Origin: Progne subis subis
Taxonomy: Eukaryota; Chordata; Aves; Passeriformes; Hirundinidae
DNA length: 64,000 bases
NCBI GenBank assembly: GCA_022316685.1
Contig: JAKJHU010000082.1
Span: 2,232,001 to 2,296,000, forward strand
Direction: 5' to 3'
Numbering within the stretch: position 1 is the first letter of the stretch; every line of letters starts with the position of its first letter. Shown one piece after another: positions 38,156-51,924 of the stretch. Position numbers and translations under genes: made by a program. Under the pieces are notes generated by a model. The model ran no database searches. It saw only the letters and a list, made by a program, of their open reading frames with translations, and was not told where the DNA came from.

Positions 38156-41100
38156 CCTGGACTACAAAATCCAGACCTGAATCTGAGTTTTGCCAGCATT
38201 TTCTCAGTTGATGGGGACATGATCCGAGCCCTGATGACGTGAAATTTTAAAGTATCTGAATCTGGTGGCCCATGCACCGATAGAGGTATTCTGAGAGATG
38301 CAGGACTTCTCTGTGCAGAAAATGGTGGGCACAAGACCTGAGCAAGGGTTCTCTGGGCCCCAAGGGCTCAGTGCCTGTGTCCCCAGCTGTGTTGTCCCAA
38401 AAGCGCTGCTCCACACGTGCAGTGTCCTGCTGCCACTGCTCTCAGCTCCGGGTGTTTCTTGGAGGCATCGCATGGTTTGGTGAGGTGCTGTCTAAAAGAT
38501 ACTGTTTGTGTAGAAACAGGGAAGAAAGGGCTGGTTAAGCCTTAAAATGGGGGAATGCTGCTGTGTTCAGAAATAAATTCCTTTGTCTCAGAGGTTGTGG
38601 AAGGGAGCACTTGTGGAGTGAGCAGAGTTGCTCCAGCAGCTGTGGGCTGCCCCTGGCATCAGCACTGGCTGCTCCCTAGGGCCAGGAATTTGAGTTAGGA
38701 CTTCAAATACATTGCTTTTGATCCAGAAACCCCTAATTGCCTGGGAGCACCCTTTCTTGTGGTGCCTTCCCAGGCCAGGGCTCTGCCCTGAAATTGTGGT
38801 GTGTGGCTCAGTTGGTGGCCTTGGCCATGGGCCTCGGCACTGTGGGACCTCTGGGACAACCTTGGGCAGATGGGAGGCAGCAGGATCCCCAGCACCCTGT
38901 GGGACAGCAGGCTCAGCTGTCCCCCTGGATGTGTGCTGGGGACATGGGATGGCTTCCATAGCTCACCTGAGCTTTGTCTTTCCTAACATCAGTCTTGCAC
39001 TGGCTGCCTGCTGTCTCCCAACTGAACACCTACTATGAAACAGTGCCTGTGCATGGGCATTTTTTTCCAAATGGAAAAGAATGAATGGGCCTAGAACATT
39101 CCAGCTCCTGAACAAAAAGCTGGTAGAGTCAGGGAGACTGAGTTAGAGGGGGAACTTAAGGGCAGGAAGATGTTTGATCGTTTTTTCTAGTGATGTGACA
39201 AAGGAATAGGAGGAAAAGAAACCTGGGAGTGAATCTCTTTCACTGGGTGTTCATCATCTGCACTGCATTTTTCTGACAGGTCAGGGGCAACCTTTTTGGT
39301 AAAATTGCACTACTGAAAACACCATTGTTTTGTGCCTTTTTCTGCACAGTGCTTGGGCAGCATCATTCAGAAGAAGCCCATTTGTCCTACAGCTTTACCT
39401 CTGGGATGCATTATTAAAAGGATTTAGAGGCCATCAGAGATGATTCCTCTGGCTCCCATGGACTTCCTCCCTCAGGGTTGATTTGGGGACAATACAGACA
39501 GAGAGAGCACCTCCTTTAAGCTGAAATAAAACAGCAGAGTCTCAGGTGGATCCAGGACAGGAAAACAAATAAGGGGCTTCCTTTGGAGGTGTCCATCAGA
39601 GAAAGGAGGCAAGCACCCATGCTCACTTCATATTTTGTTCCCCCAAGGAACCACCTTAAAAAAGGCCCAGCTCAAGACAGGATTGATGCTAGCCAGGCTG
39701 TCACTCCCCCACAGTCAAGCTCCAAAGAAAGGAGATGCTTTCATGTGTGGTGCTGAGCATCTCCTTTGGTATTTATGGGTTTCTGGAATGGGGTGTGGTG
39801 TCTACCGAGGTGCATTCCTGGGCTGACAAGATTAATCCTGACAGGTCGCTGCCTCGGGGAAGCACATGCTTAGGCTCACCTGTAACAGCTTCAGCACCTG
39901 GAGTTTTCTCTCTCCTTACAGCCACTTCCCTTCACATTTAATCTGGAAGGCTCTGTTCTGTGCTGCAGGGTATGTTGCAGTGTACGTGCAGCACTTTGCT
40001 TAACAGATGGCATAGGCACGATATTCTCTTTTATTGAAAGAAAAGGGAACAAAATGCTGGAATAGTTGGGATGAGAGCACTGCACTGGGGTGCATCCCGA
40101 AAGGGCTTGCACACCCCAAGAGATGAGCTGCTTCAGCCCTGCAAAAGTCAAGTTAGGTGGAAAAGGTACATCAGGCATCTGGGTTTCAGCTGCTGTCACC
40201 ATGTTTTGTCACACATTCCAGAAAAGCTGCCTCTGGGTGCTCAGGGAACAGTGAAATGTGCATCTGCTTGGGGACATAAAAAAGGCACCTGCTCTTCTGA
40301 GATACAGGATAACACAGGCATATTTTGCAAGAAATTAGTGATTCCCAGATAGTAATCTCAGAAGAAAGTGTTGGCAGAGTTTATTTTATCACTCAGGACA
40401 CAGTGCATGAATCTCTTTGAAAGCCTCTGATTTCACAGAGTAAGCAGCCAAGCAGCCTAACTTTTATCACAGGTGCTGGTGTTGTCTTCGGTGGCTGCAG
40501 AGCCTTACTACCAGATGGCTGGGTGGAAGTCAGGGCAGGGAATGGGACATGAGCAGCTGAGGTTTCTCTGCAGAAAAGCCTGTGTCGTGAACCACTTTAT
40601 ACTCAGCCATTTTCTAGCTGGTTTACTGGCTTCACATGAAGCAGTTGTCACCCTTTGTCTTTCTGACACCCAGTGTTTCTCCTAAGAGGAAAATAATAGG
40701 ATTTTCTGGACTGCTTTTATTGCAAAGAAGGGTAGGTGCTCTGAATCAGCTCTTAAGGTTTTTCTTTTTTTCTGTTTGCCCAGAATCCCATCTCTGTTCC
40801 AAACCAGGTGCTGTGGATATTTGGAAGCATGACGGGGGGGCTCCAGCAACAAGATGCTGTTCCCACCTAGAGATCAGCAAACACGAGCTGGAAAATATGC
40901 TACTGAAATATGTGGCATGTCCTGACATAGGAGCTTGGGTTATTTTAAATACTTCAAGGTATCTGTTCTCATATGAGATGATAAAAAATACTTTGTTCTC
41001 TGTCACCAGAAACGCTTGCAGCAAACTCTTGATTCTGCTTTATTAATTATTGCCATTGAAGCAGCATGCTCATAGAGCCAAGAAGTGCTGTAATGCACTG

Positions 41101-42690
41101 CAGGGCATCCTGCCTGTCTGAGACTCAACCTATGGTCCAAGGACTGTATTTGAAAACAAAAATAAACAAACAGACATCTGTTTTGGAGAAGTGGATTACG
41201 GAGGGAAGAGATGAGTGGAAGGTCATACCATAGGTTTGTGCTAGAGATAGGAACCGAGCTCAAGTCTCTGGGGGCTGAGTGATGTGCAGGAGTATCATGA
41301 GTTTTTCTAGTTCATAAAACAGTGATCTTCTTCTGGTAAGACCACAAAAGACATCATTTATCACCAAGATCTCTCCAGACATCTGTTCTCAGCACCCCAG
41401 CCTGAGAGGGCTCTAAATGCTCTTCTGGTCATTGGTATTTGTGGTTTTTCTGTGCAAGGCCACTTCTGAAGTGGAAGTAATGATCCAAAACTTGAGGGAA
41501 GGTCTGCAAACAGCTTGTGTAAATGGGGGCAAGTGTATAAGAGTCTTTTGGTGTCGGGTAACCTGTTGTAATTAGAGGAGTTGATCTGGATTTTAGAGTG
41601 TAATGAGTACCAGTAGTGCCAATAAGAGCTTGAAGGTGATGTCTGCCTATGAAAAACAGGCTGAGAATTGATTGTCTACAGGGAGACTCAAAGGTAATCT
41701 CTTTTTGTGGTAAAAATAGGTTGAATACCTTGGTTGATGAACATTTCACCTTTGTATTTTCTATAGCTGCTTAAGGATGTAAACTAATCACTTCTCCCAC
41801 CTTCCTATTCTTATTTTATTTTCTCCCTTCAAGCAAACACAGCTTCTTGCATTTAAAAGCCCACTTAAAATGGTGTAATGTGTGCAGAGCTTTTTCCAGG
41901 GCTTCATTTCCTATACAGGCAATGTTAGGGTATCTTGACTCTATTTCTTGCCTTTTCTGAAATTAACCATGATAGAGGGAAGGAAAACTCATTTTACCCA
42001 GCAGTCCGTAGCAACTTCTGAAGAAACCAGGTAGTGTTCAGTCATTCTCATGAAACCTGTAGATTTGGTCAAGACACCAATGGCCTGAGTTTGTTTCACT
42101 GCCAAGAAAAATAGAAATCAGAAAACCCAGCTTCTATCAGGCTTGATAATACAAAATGTGAGTGCAGCATCAAGTGCTCTGAGGTGGTGAACCAGGCAGG
42201 ATAACACAATGGGTTTTACTTCAGCTTGGTTGGGATCTTTAGGAGAGTATGTGGAAAAAAAGATTGAGGGGGTTTTAAAGATTTGTCTTTAGTAAGACTC
42301 CTAATCCACTGCTTTCCCAGCAGGATCTACCCTTTGCAGGAAGTTGTTTGACATTGCTCAGCAGAGATTCCTGCTGACTGAGGGGTAACATCAGCACACT
42401 CTTCACCCCAAGGCCAGGAGAGAAACAGTGAGGCTGTTCATTAGTAGAGAAAATAAGAGAGATTCATTTTTCTCTCTGAAGCACCTTGTTATTGATTACC
42501 CGGCTTTCTTTTTGCATATACTGCTGGAACTCTTGTTTCTCTTTATCTTAGCTGCATCTCCAAGGTGTACATTTTCACATTGTTCACTATACTTGCCACG
42601 TATTTTTCAAAGCAGTACAGCTAAGACTGTGAATTCATTTAAACTCAGTGACTTGAAGATGCTGATAAAGGCAGAGGGTCATATAAAGGA

Positions 42691-42732
42691 ATGTATATAT
42701 ATGTGTGTATGTATGTAGATAGATGTGTGTAT
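42691..42732 (+). repeat. Imperfect AT/GT-rich simple repeat
   Basis: Alternating purine-pyrimidine sequence (tatatatatgtgtgtatgtatg, then gatagatgtgtgt), a degenerate dinucleotide/tetranucleotide microsatellite. Confidence 0.8.
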
Positions 42733-44121
42733 TTCAGTTGAAAGGAATTGCTGTGTTCTTTTGTAGGCGTTGCTGGGAATGAACATTACAGTATTTTTAC
42801 ATGGTGAGAGGTAAAAAGCTTGTTACTTTGACTTTGGAATGCCACAAATATCTAGTTAAATGTGAATGCTAAATTGTGGGTCTCCAGCTGTTCTTAAACA
42901 GAAAGGAAGCTCCAAACGAAGGAGATATCAGATACAAAAAAGACCAGCAACCTTACTGAGAGTATGGGGGGGTTCAGTCTTTTGGTTTTAATTTACAGTA
43001 GTGTTTAGCAAGAAATGTAGCCAGTGCTGAGTGTCTGCTCTGCAGGTTCCCAAGCTGTGTGGCAATGATAAAATAAACAAACCCCAGCACTCCCAACCTC
43101 CCTCCCAAAACCTGAGACTGCTGTGAGCTAGGTATCAGCCTGTGGGTTAATCAAAGCTCGGGGAAATGATGTTTGTTACAATTCAAGATGAGTATTGAGT
43201 CTGGATTCAGCTTTTAGTGCTCTGGAGATAATTGAGCAGCTTCCTACAGCCCCAGCAGTTGAGAGATTCCATTGTAAAAAGCAGCCTTGTTTTAATGCTG
43301 CTAAAAATGAAGAAATTAGTCCTCAAGGAGTAATGAATGCCAATAAAAGTATTGTGTGGCAGCATGTAGTAAACTTCTTGTGGAGGAAATGGCTGGAATT
43401 GACTTTTCTGAGAGCAGGATTTCAGCTGTCTCCTGGTGCACCCAATCCATGCCTGTGGCTCTGCTCGTGCTCTCGGGGTCATTAAGGGAAGGCAAGGGCT
43501 TAGGTGGAAATAGCCAAGAATAAAGTATAGCCTCAATTTTGTGGCTTTGTGCTTTATTGGTGACATCTGAGGGCAAAGTGGAGCATCCTGCTTGTCTTGG
43601 TTCACTGTAAATAAGGACTTATCTGTGTCTGCTCTCCAGTTCTGGCTCACAGGTAATAATGAGGGAGGTAGGGTTCCCCCTCCTCTAGTGCTGACTGCTT
43701 TGGCTGGAGCAGGGACTGATCCTCCTCCTTCATACCTGCAGGTGAACAGGAGAACTGTGCAGCTGGCTGTGCCCATGACAAATACAAGCAGTATTTTACC
43801 TGTCAGTGTGCATTTGCTGCAGCCCTGAAAAAACATGGCTGTTTCAAAGTTGAGTTTTGTCCAGCTTGAGGAGCTCTTTGAAAGGAACATAACTGTTCTT
43901 GTCCCTGCAGGATTTGGCATCCTCTGCCTTTTGTGTCTCCCATGCAGTTTTCAGTCAGGTTGGAGATGACATGGCTGTCTCCACTAGGCCCCTGAACTGG
44001 TTCAGCTTCTGTTTGATCATGTGAAACACTAATAAACAGATAAGAAACACTAAATATTTTTATGTTTCCATAATCGATATCAAAAAAAGCCAGAAGGCAA
44101 AAGACAGGAACTGAGATGATA

Positions 44122-44137
44122 TTTTTTTTTTTTTTTT
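44122..44137 (+). repeat. T16 tract
   Basis: A run of 16 Ts, followed about 75 bp later by a T14 run at 44213-44226. Neither is followed by a recognisable exon, so they are not good splice-acceptor tracts. Confidence 0.9.
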
Positions 44138-44212
44138 CCCATTTTAATTTGTGCTTCCCTCTCTGGCACAAATAAACTACTGATATTACTCTTCATTGAT
44201 ATGACCCTACAC

Positions 44213-44226
44213 TTTTTTTTTTTTTT
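44213..44226 (+). repeat. T14 tract
   Basis: A run of 14 Ts followed by CTCACAG. This resembles a strong polypyrimidine tract and AG acceptor (AG at 44233-44234), but the sequence after it shows no homology to GPC1 exon 3. Confidence 0.88.
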
Positions 44227-44329
44227 CTCACAGGCCCCTTGCCTCTTGCAGGACACATGAGAGATGATGTCTGCTGAATCAGCACCATTCTTTGGGTAGC
44301 ATGCTGCATTATTTACTGTACAGCAGCCA

Positions 44330-44520
44330 AATCCTACACTCAGAAATTATTATTAATTTCCTGATAGGCTAATTAAAGATCATATCTTAAAGCACGTGCA
44401 TCGGGGAGCTGAATTAAGGTTTCACCAGCAGGCTTGAATTTTTCTCAGATCCCTAAATATGGGGATGTTTGGCTTTGCAGTTATAAGGCAGCCTTGACTG
44501 GAGTCTTTAAAATTTAATGT
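44330..44520. other. Candidate conserved non-coding element with E-box
   Basis: TTATTATTAATTT, GGCTAATTAAAG and GATCATATC precede a perfect CACGTG E-box (44393-44398), and CTAAATATGG follows (CArG-like). The cluster of motifs in non-repetitive sequence is the only support. Confidence 0.22.
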
Positions 44521-47500
44521 AAGGCCCTATTTGCACCAGGAGGTGCCAGCCTGCCTCCCTCCCTGCCATCACTAGCCCGCTCCAGCGTGCCAGGGCCCAG
44601 CAGCTCCAGGGGAAGAAGCAAAGCAAGGGCAGCTGGTCCTGTTGTAAAGCACCAACTCCTTTCCTTAATCTCAGCCTCGCGTGCAAGTAACGTGGTTGGC
44701 TGATCTTCATCCCTAAAATTTATCTCAAAACAGATTCCCAGCATGGAAGGCTGGTGTGAGATGTGCCAGGTAGGTTTGTTGTGAGGTGTATAATTACACT
44801 GGGAGCTTTTCAGTCTGCTCATCAGGAATTTACATCAAGTGAGATGATTAGTTAAGTGGAGACCTCTTTATTTGATTACCTCTTTTTTGTTGTTGTCTGA
44901 AAGAGAAAATGACATAGGCAGGAAAAGCTTTAGAGAGGGGTGATCTCTTTATTATATGTTTCTTTGGTGTTTGGCACAAAGTGGTTGAGAGCTTCCAGTG
45001 CTATAATAACAGTTATAATGAATGTGCATTGCCAGTGAAATTGTACTTCAGACATCACAGGTGAACTGATACAGACTCAAACTGTTACCTCAGAAGAAAA
45101 TAGCTTTTCTTTGTTGTTGCCTTTACACTGTGATAAACGTTTCAGCTGGAGAAGGGACAAGTACTTTTTTACATTTTTTAAGTTAATGCACAGAAAGTCT
45201 TCAGTTGATTAGGAGAGGTCCTGCGTAGGATGGCTGTTGCATTACTAAGAGTTTAAGTGAGCTGTAAATATATTTTATGCCCTTGTACAAGTTCAGAGGA
45301 CCATGAAATATAATTAAAAGATTCTGGGCACTGCATGCATAGGAGCAACATAGGAAATAAACGTTTGACCTTTCTTCCCTTTGGTCACCAGTAAGCAATT
45401 GGTCTCTGTGCTTCTTACCTGCATTACTTACTGTTTTGGCTTAAATACAAGATTCAGATGCCTACTGAAAAGGTTGAGTGAACATTCACAATTCAGTAGT
45501 TCTTCTGTCTGGATTTTTCTCTTCTCTGGGAGGTGCAGTGAAAAATGCGAAGCTACTAGAAGCTAACAATTACCTTTAATTATGCAGACCAGGTTTGGCT
45601 ATGAATGAGAAAGAGATTTGGAGTCTATTGTTATCTCCTCTTATTTCTGAAAACAAAACAAGAAATACTAACCAAGACATTTTATATGACTGAAGCACAG
45701 TGTGTCTGAAGCTGTTTTATTCCTAGCCAAGGGAAAATCCATATATGTATCATTCCAGAGTAGGATCTGACTATGGATTAACATCCCTGAAGATTTACTG
45801 GGAAGCTGACTCACCAAAGAGACTTCTTTGTAAAACCGAGCCAAGTTTTGACAGTGAATAAGTTGATGTAACTGGGTTAGGACATGGCCCAGCGATTTTC
45901 AGGTTTGCACTGGGGAATACAGCTGTGACAGACTATCATTCTGAAAGAAACCCAGAAAATTAAATACACAATAACAAATATAAATTTTATCTCTTGGGGC
46001 CAAAGGAAATAGAACAAGCCCTTGTCTGCTGTGTGTAAAGCAGAGGAAGAAGCCAGTGGCTTCGAGCGAAGGGAAATGAGTTTGCATGATCCGATTATCT
46101 CTTTTTTGAGTCTGTAGTCACTGAGCTCAGAGCAAGGCTGTTGGACTCAGCCCTGCCATGCTGTTGCTGCACATCACAGTCTCCTGAGCTCCATGGGATC
46201 ATTCTCTTGGCTCATCCCAAGTGCTGGTGGTGCAGGCTCAGAGCTGGGAGCCCTTTGGTCAGACGTGCTGCGATCAGTAACGCTCCAGGAGTAGCTGGCA
46301 GCAGTTTGGGACACTTCTGCTGGAGATGTCCACAGGACAGATGCTTCAGGCATCTTCTAAGGGAAGGGAGGAGGTAGCCAGCATGAATTGTGAAAAGCTT
46401 GCTGTAATCCTGCCCTCACCATCCAGATAACAGCTGCCTCAGGGAGTGTGCCCAGGTGAAGCAAGGGTGGAGTGAGTCACCCTGAGAATTCAGCTCCTCA
46501 AACCCAACTGCTGAGTGAACAGCAGCAGCAGAAGTGCAGCTGTGGGAACAGATGCCTTTAGTAGAGGCAGAGGTAAGTCCTGTGGCAAGACTCTCTAAAG
46601 AATGGGTCTATAAAGGCCTCTAAGTGCCTGCAGTGCTGGGGGGCAGAGATCCTGGTTACCCATGGGTTCCACATGGGAGCTGGTGGGGCAAAGGGATGAG
46701 GAGAAGGCACTTCCCCCATCTTGCACTGGAGGGCATGGCCGTACATCCCTCTGGGGAGATCTCTGACTTCTCTCTGCAGCAGGCAAAGATTGACACCACC
46801 AAAAAAAGGCCATTGATACAAACTGGCCTGTCCTCACAGCAGCTCTTTCCCTGATGTCTCTGCTCTTCATGGCAAGATGCATAAGCATGCTCCTATTCCC
46901 ATGGCCCTTCTTATGGAGTGTAAAGCCTCCCTTCTTTTCCAATAAACATACACATGGCAAGGATCTGACACAGAGACTGTTGATGTTGCTGGAGGGGCAC
47001 TTTCGTGGCCACTGAAGTGGACCTCGTGTGGATATGTTGAAAAGCCACCTTGAGACATAGGTGTGAAAAAGCTGGAGAGGCTGAGTTTTAACAGGCTGTC
47101 CCTCCTGAGAATTTTGCTGCTGTGCATGATCCACTTTTGCACAACAGAAAGAATCTCTGTGGAAGGTGACCTGGCTTTGAAGATGGGGGTAGCTTATCAC
47201 CAAGAGAATGTATAAATAATGGGTGAACAGTAACTTGCTTACCCTCCATTCAGGCATACTCCTGGGTACAGAGGAGGGAGATTTGGGCAGACAGCAATCG
47301 AGAGAAAACAGCCTGATCAGCAGTGGTTGTGTTTGAGCATCTAGGGGACAGACTGGGGTATAGAGGCAAAGAGGGAACAGGGATATTTCTTAAAACATGA
47401 AAAACACATTTGAAGGAACTAGGAGTGAACACTGTCAGCAGACACAGTTTAGATTTAGTCTTTTTCCATTAAAAAAAAGTGTGATGGGTAATTTTCATTA

Positions 47501-50500
47501 AAAGGACTATAAAGATTGGAATCTCCGCTGTCATAAAACTTACAGGTCTCTGTACTGCAATATATTTTAAAAAGGCAGGCACTTGAGAGAGCAGGTGATA
47601 CTGCACAAACCACAGACCACAGCAGGGATAAAATACTTCCCAGTCCTACCTGAGTGATGGGACACAGCACATTGACTGAGCACTTCCACCTTGGGAATTG
47701 GACTGTGAGATTTGTTGTGTTTTGTACCAGAAGCTTCCCAAGCAACCCAGGAAGGAGGCAGCCACCAACAGCACAGTTAAATCTTCTCAGGTCTCTTCTG
47801 CAGTCATAGCGCTCCAGTAAATCTTGCTAATTATTTCACTGGAGTTTTGTCCTCTCTGTATATAAGTCCAGACATTTATCTGTAGAGTTGCACATTTAGG
47901 GTATTTTGTAGTGATGGTAAACTGAAAACAGATCACATATTCTCCATAATTCCAGAGAGTCACAATGAACTGAAACAATTTGGAACCTGAAATCAGGTAC
48001 TGTGAGTTCTTTTTCTTCCGATAATAGAAATTCACTGTGTCAAGCTAAGCTGATAAAATATTTCCATTTCAGATTGCTGCAAACAGGCAATTTGGGCAAG
48101 GAAGCAGTTTGTACTTTGAACTCCTATTAGGAATAGAATTAGTTTTCAGCGTGGTCAGATTAGCAAAACCAGTATCTAAGCACCAATTTGTAATTTCTTA
48201 TTTAAAGAAATTGCTGATCTGCTGAACGAGACCTGTGTTCATACTCTGAGGGACTGCAGTTGTGGCCATGCTCGCATGCTAACATCTAAGGCAAAGTGAA
48301 CAGTGCAAGCCCCCAAAAACAATCTAATCATTTATGGAGGCAGTTCTCATCTTATGGAGGCAGTTCTACATCCTAAAGGAGTGCTCATATTCATCACTCC
48401 CCCCCTTCAATGCACATGGTTGTTGTGTTTCTCAGCCTTATACAGATCCCCTATTTTTTACATTCTGGACCACTTCGAGTTAATACAAAAATCCACCAAA
48501 AATATTAATTTGAGACTGGAAATAGATAGTATGGTTTTTCTCATCTCCCACTTTAGGGAATTTAAGTGGTCAATTTTCAGACAAAATTCTGTGCCTTTAA
48601 AGTAACAAGCATCAAAGACTGTTTTTAAGATGCTGAAAGACATTGAAAATGTTCAGGTAGTTAGCTTTGGGTGATTTAATGCTTGGCTTAATTTAAATCC
48701 TGGAAAGATTGAACTAACACATATCTCAGGAGGTAATTCCTTTGAGCAAGTGGAAAATACCATCACTTCTTTATTTAAAGGAGCGTGTCCGTGGCAATTA
48801 GGATGGAACATTATTTTGGGCTTATTTGGGACTGCTGAGTGACCATGGAGGAAAAAATCACGTCTTCCTGTGGTCAGTTAGAAAAATATACCCACTTGTG
48901 TTGTCCTGATGAATATTTGGCCACTAAAGGTCATGGTACCGTTGCATCAGGAGGCCAGGGTGCTCATGGTGACACTCCCAAGGTGAGAAGACCACCCAAA
49001 GGTGCCCGTAGAAAGCCCAGCTTTGACACAGTGAGGTTTTGTTTCATTATGAAAATTGTGTACTGTTACCTTGTCTTACACTGGTTTACTGTTTGCTTTT
49101 GGGAGGTTTGATGCTGGAAATAGATACCCGTGTTTGGAAGCAAACTGTTTAGACAAATTCCCAGGCATGGAGGACAGGAGCTACAACTGCTCCTGTTGTG
49201 CCGTGTGGGGAAGTGGCTGATGTGTTCTGTAGGTCTGTTGCTCAGAACTGGGCAGGGAGCTGGTGGAGTCCCCCGGGAATGATGGCAATTTCCTTTGTAG
49301 GTGTCCGTGCGGGTGAGGAGAGGGCTGTGCAGACACTGCACACCCGCCCAGCCCTCGCCTCAGCACACTCTGCTTTGCAGGAGCAAATGCAGAAGAACCA
49401 GTGCTTCTGCAGAACAAAGTCCGGGGCAGAGGGCAATAAGAGTCTGTTTGCTGCTCTATAGGGAAAGAAGCCAGGAGAGCTGAGCTAAATAGGAGATTCA
49501 GTAGTTACTTTGGCAGTTTTACGTAGAGCTTTGTTAGAGGAAACAGAGCTGGAGTAAAGCAGAACACACTGAAGTGCTTTGCAGCCTGTGTATGCCCACA
49601 GTGCTGAAAGCTTTTCAGTTATTCACAGACAGAGGAGATCAGGGATGGTGTTTTTACCTTATCTAATACCTTTATCTCAGCAACATAAGACTAAATCAAA
49701 ACAGGAAAGCTGGTTCAGAAATGAGCCCCACAGCCTAGGTAGTGAGACTCTTCAGAGTGGTTCCCTGCTTCATTTAAGATGTCCTTTGTGATTTTAGGGA
49801 CACACTGGAGGCTCTGAGCCAGAAAAGCCATGGGGCAGCTAATCCCATTTATCTCAGTGGCAGGTCCCTAAATATCTCTGATGTTCTGAGCCTGAGACTG
49901 TAATAGGACTTTCCCAGCTCCCACAGGTATTACAAAGATAGATAGACTGAGGAGGTGCTCACATCCTTGAGTAACAACAGCCATGTCAATACCTTGAATG
50001 CACTTTATTGTGCATGGAAAGAATAGGATAGAGGAAAGGTAAGATTATGTGTTGAAAACAGAGTTTGGCTCTATTAAAGAGGAACAGTTGAAAATTAAGC
50101 AATAACCAGGAGAAATCCATGTTAAGAAGCATTTTTGTAGACAAATCTTTAGCTCGTCTTTCTTTATTCCCATTCCTCTTTATTCCAAAATGAAGCGACT
50201 TCCTTTTCAGAAAGCCCTGAACCCAGAAATTAGACTAAAAACTTGCTGCACATAATGAGGGAGATGCCAAAGTGCATCATCATAACTCTGAGAGGTAATT
50301 TCCAGAGCTAGGTGGCCCTACATTTGCAAATGTTCATCCATCAAAGCCGTTCACTTTCTGCGCTTCCCAGGATTTCCTGGATTGCTGGAACTTTACAGCA
50401 CAGAAATTGGTTCTTCTGCCTAATTTCAGGGCAGTGTAACGGAGCTGATGTACTCCAGTGTCATTGCTCTGCACTCCCAACAAAGTCAATGGACATTTGA

Positions 50501-51204
50501 GGGAGGCTCAGGATGGCCCAAGGTAGGCGCAGTAATGACCATTAAAAGATGTTTCCAAGGCTTTGAAGTGCTTGCAGTGATGGTGTTTTGAAATGGGTTT
50601 CACTCGACATAAGCACACTGGGAAGATGAAACTGCAAATTGCTAGGAAATACAGCTTTCTGTGTGCCTAACATTTTAAAGTTATTAAAAGGATGACAAAT
50701 TCACAAATTAGGAAGGAAGCTGTACACAGCCAGGCCTCTTTACATAGCAGTGCTTCATGGGACACTTCTCTGTCTTGTTTCCATGTACTCTGAGATATAA
50801 TAAAATGAAGACATAGAATTTAGCATTAATTCCGGAAACAAAACAAGGGCACTTTAGTATTTTCATGCACATTTACTTTTTGTGGCTCTTCAGACTGATG
50901 TAAATTCTATACAGTTCTATCATACTATTGCCTTATAAAATGGAGTTTTATGCAAAGATTTGCAAAGCTCCCACACCACAGGCTATATAGACTCTTTCTT
51001 AATAGATGCAGAAATCAAGCCACAGTGAAGGTGTCAAAAAATAGCCCTTGAAATATTTACTCTTCCAGCTTCGAAAGTAATAACATTTCTACTGCTGCTA
51101 AGCCCAAGCCTGGCAAATATTTTTCTGTCATTAAAATAAGCATTTCCCAATGCTATTTCCTTCCTGTCACAGTGAGTATTGGGCTATAATTCTCCCTGCT
51201 GCTG
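44521..51204. other. Intron 2 sequence, nothing coding recognised
   Basis: Long chance frames at about 46595-47257 (minus) and 48303-48605 (plus) show no recognisable domain. The remainder is AT-rich with no transposon that I could identify. Confidence 0.6.
48332..48367 (+). repeat. 20-bp-period tandem duplication
   Basis: TTATGGAGGCAGTTCT occurs at 48332 and again at 48352, separated by the four bases catc. This is a recent short tandem duplication. Confidence 0.93.
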
Positions 51205-51269
51205 CTTTGCTTTGCTTTGCTTTGCTTTGCTTTGCTTTGCTTTGCTTTGCTTTGCTTTGCTTTGCTTTG
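51205..51269 (+). repeat. (CTTTG)13 pentanucleotide microsatellite
   Basis: Thirteen perfect copies of CTTTG follow a short GCTGCTG run, with no interruption. Perfect purity suggests a recently expanded and probably length-polymorphic locus. It lies in intron 2, so any effect would be on splicing or chromatin and not on protein. Confidence 0.97.
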
Positions 51270-51910
51270 GGAGCGGGTGGAGGAGTCTAGACGGGACGTG
51301 GTTTTGAGGGCGCACCCTCAGCCCCGCTGTCCTGGGAGTGGATGGGTTTGCTACAGGCAGCTCGGTGCTGCTATCTCTTTCCCTGCTCATTTGAGGTTAC
51401 ATATCTTTGCTTTTGCAAATAGGCCCTTGGAGCCAGTGAGAATAGTTGTGTGCTTGAGGCAAACAAGATCTGACCTTAAAATAACGTAACAGCAAATATA
51501 GGGGTTCAAATGGATGGCTTGGTGGGTGGAAGTACCGTGAAGGACCTGCAGCAATTAGTTGCTCACGGATTAGAAATTTTATGCTCTGCAGCCCTCATTG
51601 TAATCCCATTTATTCTTTCCCATATTTCAGGAGAGGTACCATTTAGTTTACATTAGCATGAATGATGAGTGCTAATCTGAGATGACAGAGCAATTTAAAG
51701 CTGGCAGGAAGTTGCTGAGGTAATATCTAAAATATGAAATGTCTCATTCGTTAGGAGAAGGTGAAGATGACGAGCTTAACTGCACCCTCCCTCAAACTGG
51801 TTTTATGCCAAGGCTGTAGAGCTGGCTTCAGTTCAGATTAGAGTCAAGGTCCAAATATCACCTTCTTCACAGTAGCTCAGATACTGTGGGTGGGTACGGA
51901 ACCAGGTGCT

Positions 51911-51924
51911 GTATGTATGTATGT
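51911..51924 (+). repeat. (GTAT)3.5 tetranucleotide run
   Basis: Three and a half GTAT units in intron 2. Short. Confidence 0.75.

Larger units (their letters stand above)
33312..44121. other. Intron 2 sequence, nothing coding recognised
   Basis: Contains the A35 tract, a C8 run at 37083-37090 and short duplications listed separately. GC-rich patches at 38300-38960 give chance open frames on both strands. No glypican exon 3 sequence was found. Confidence 0.6.

Noticed and set aside
43207..43920. 237-codon minus-strand open frame, the longest in the window
   Set aside because: No domain, signal peptide or composition typical of an exon, and it overlaps unremarkable intron sequence. Probably chance; a protein search would settle it.
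46595..47257. 220-codon minus-strand open frame
   Set aside because: The translation has no recognisable motif or hydrophobic pattern and no supporting splice context.
49236..49300. Fragment resembling the GGTGGAGTCCCC motif seen near the 3' end of some bird CR1 LINEs
   Set aside because: The similarity covers only about a dozen bases and does not extend; the terminal ATTCTATGA-type repeat of CR1 is absent.
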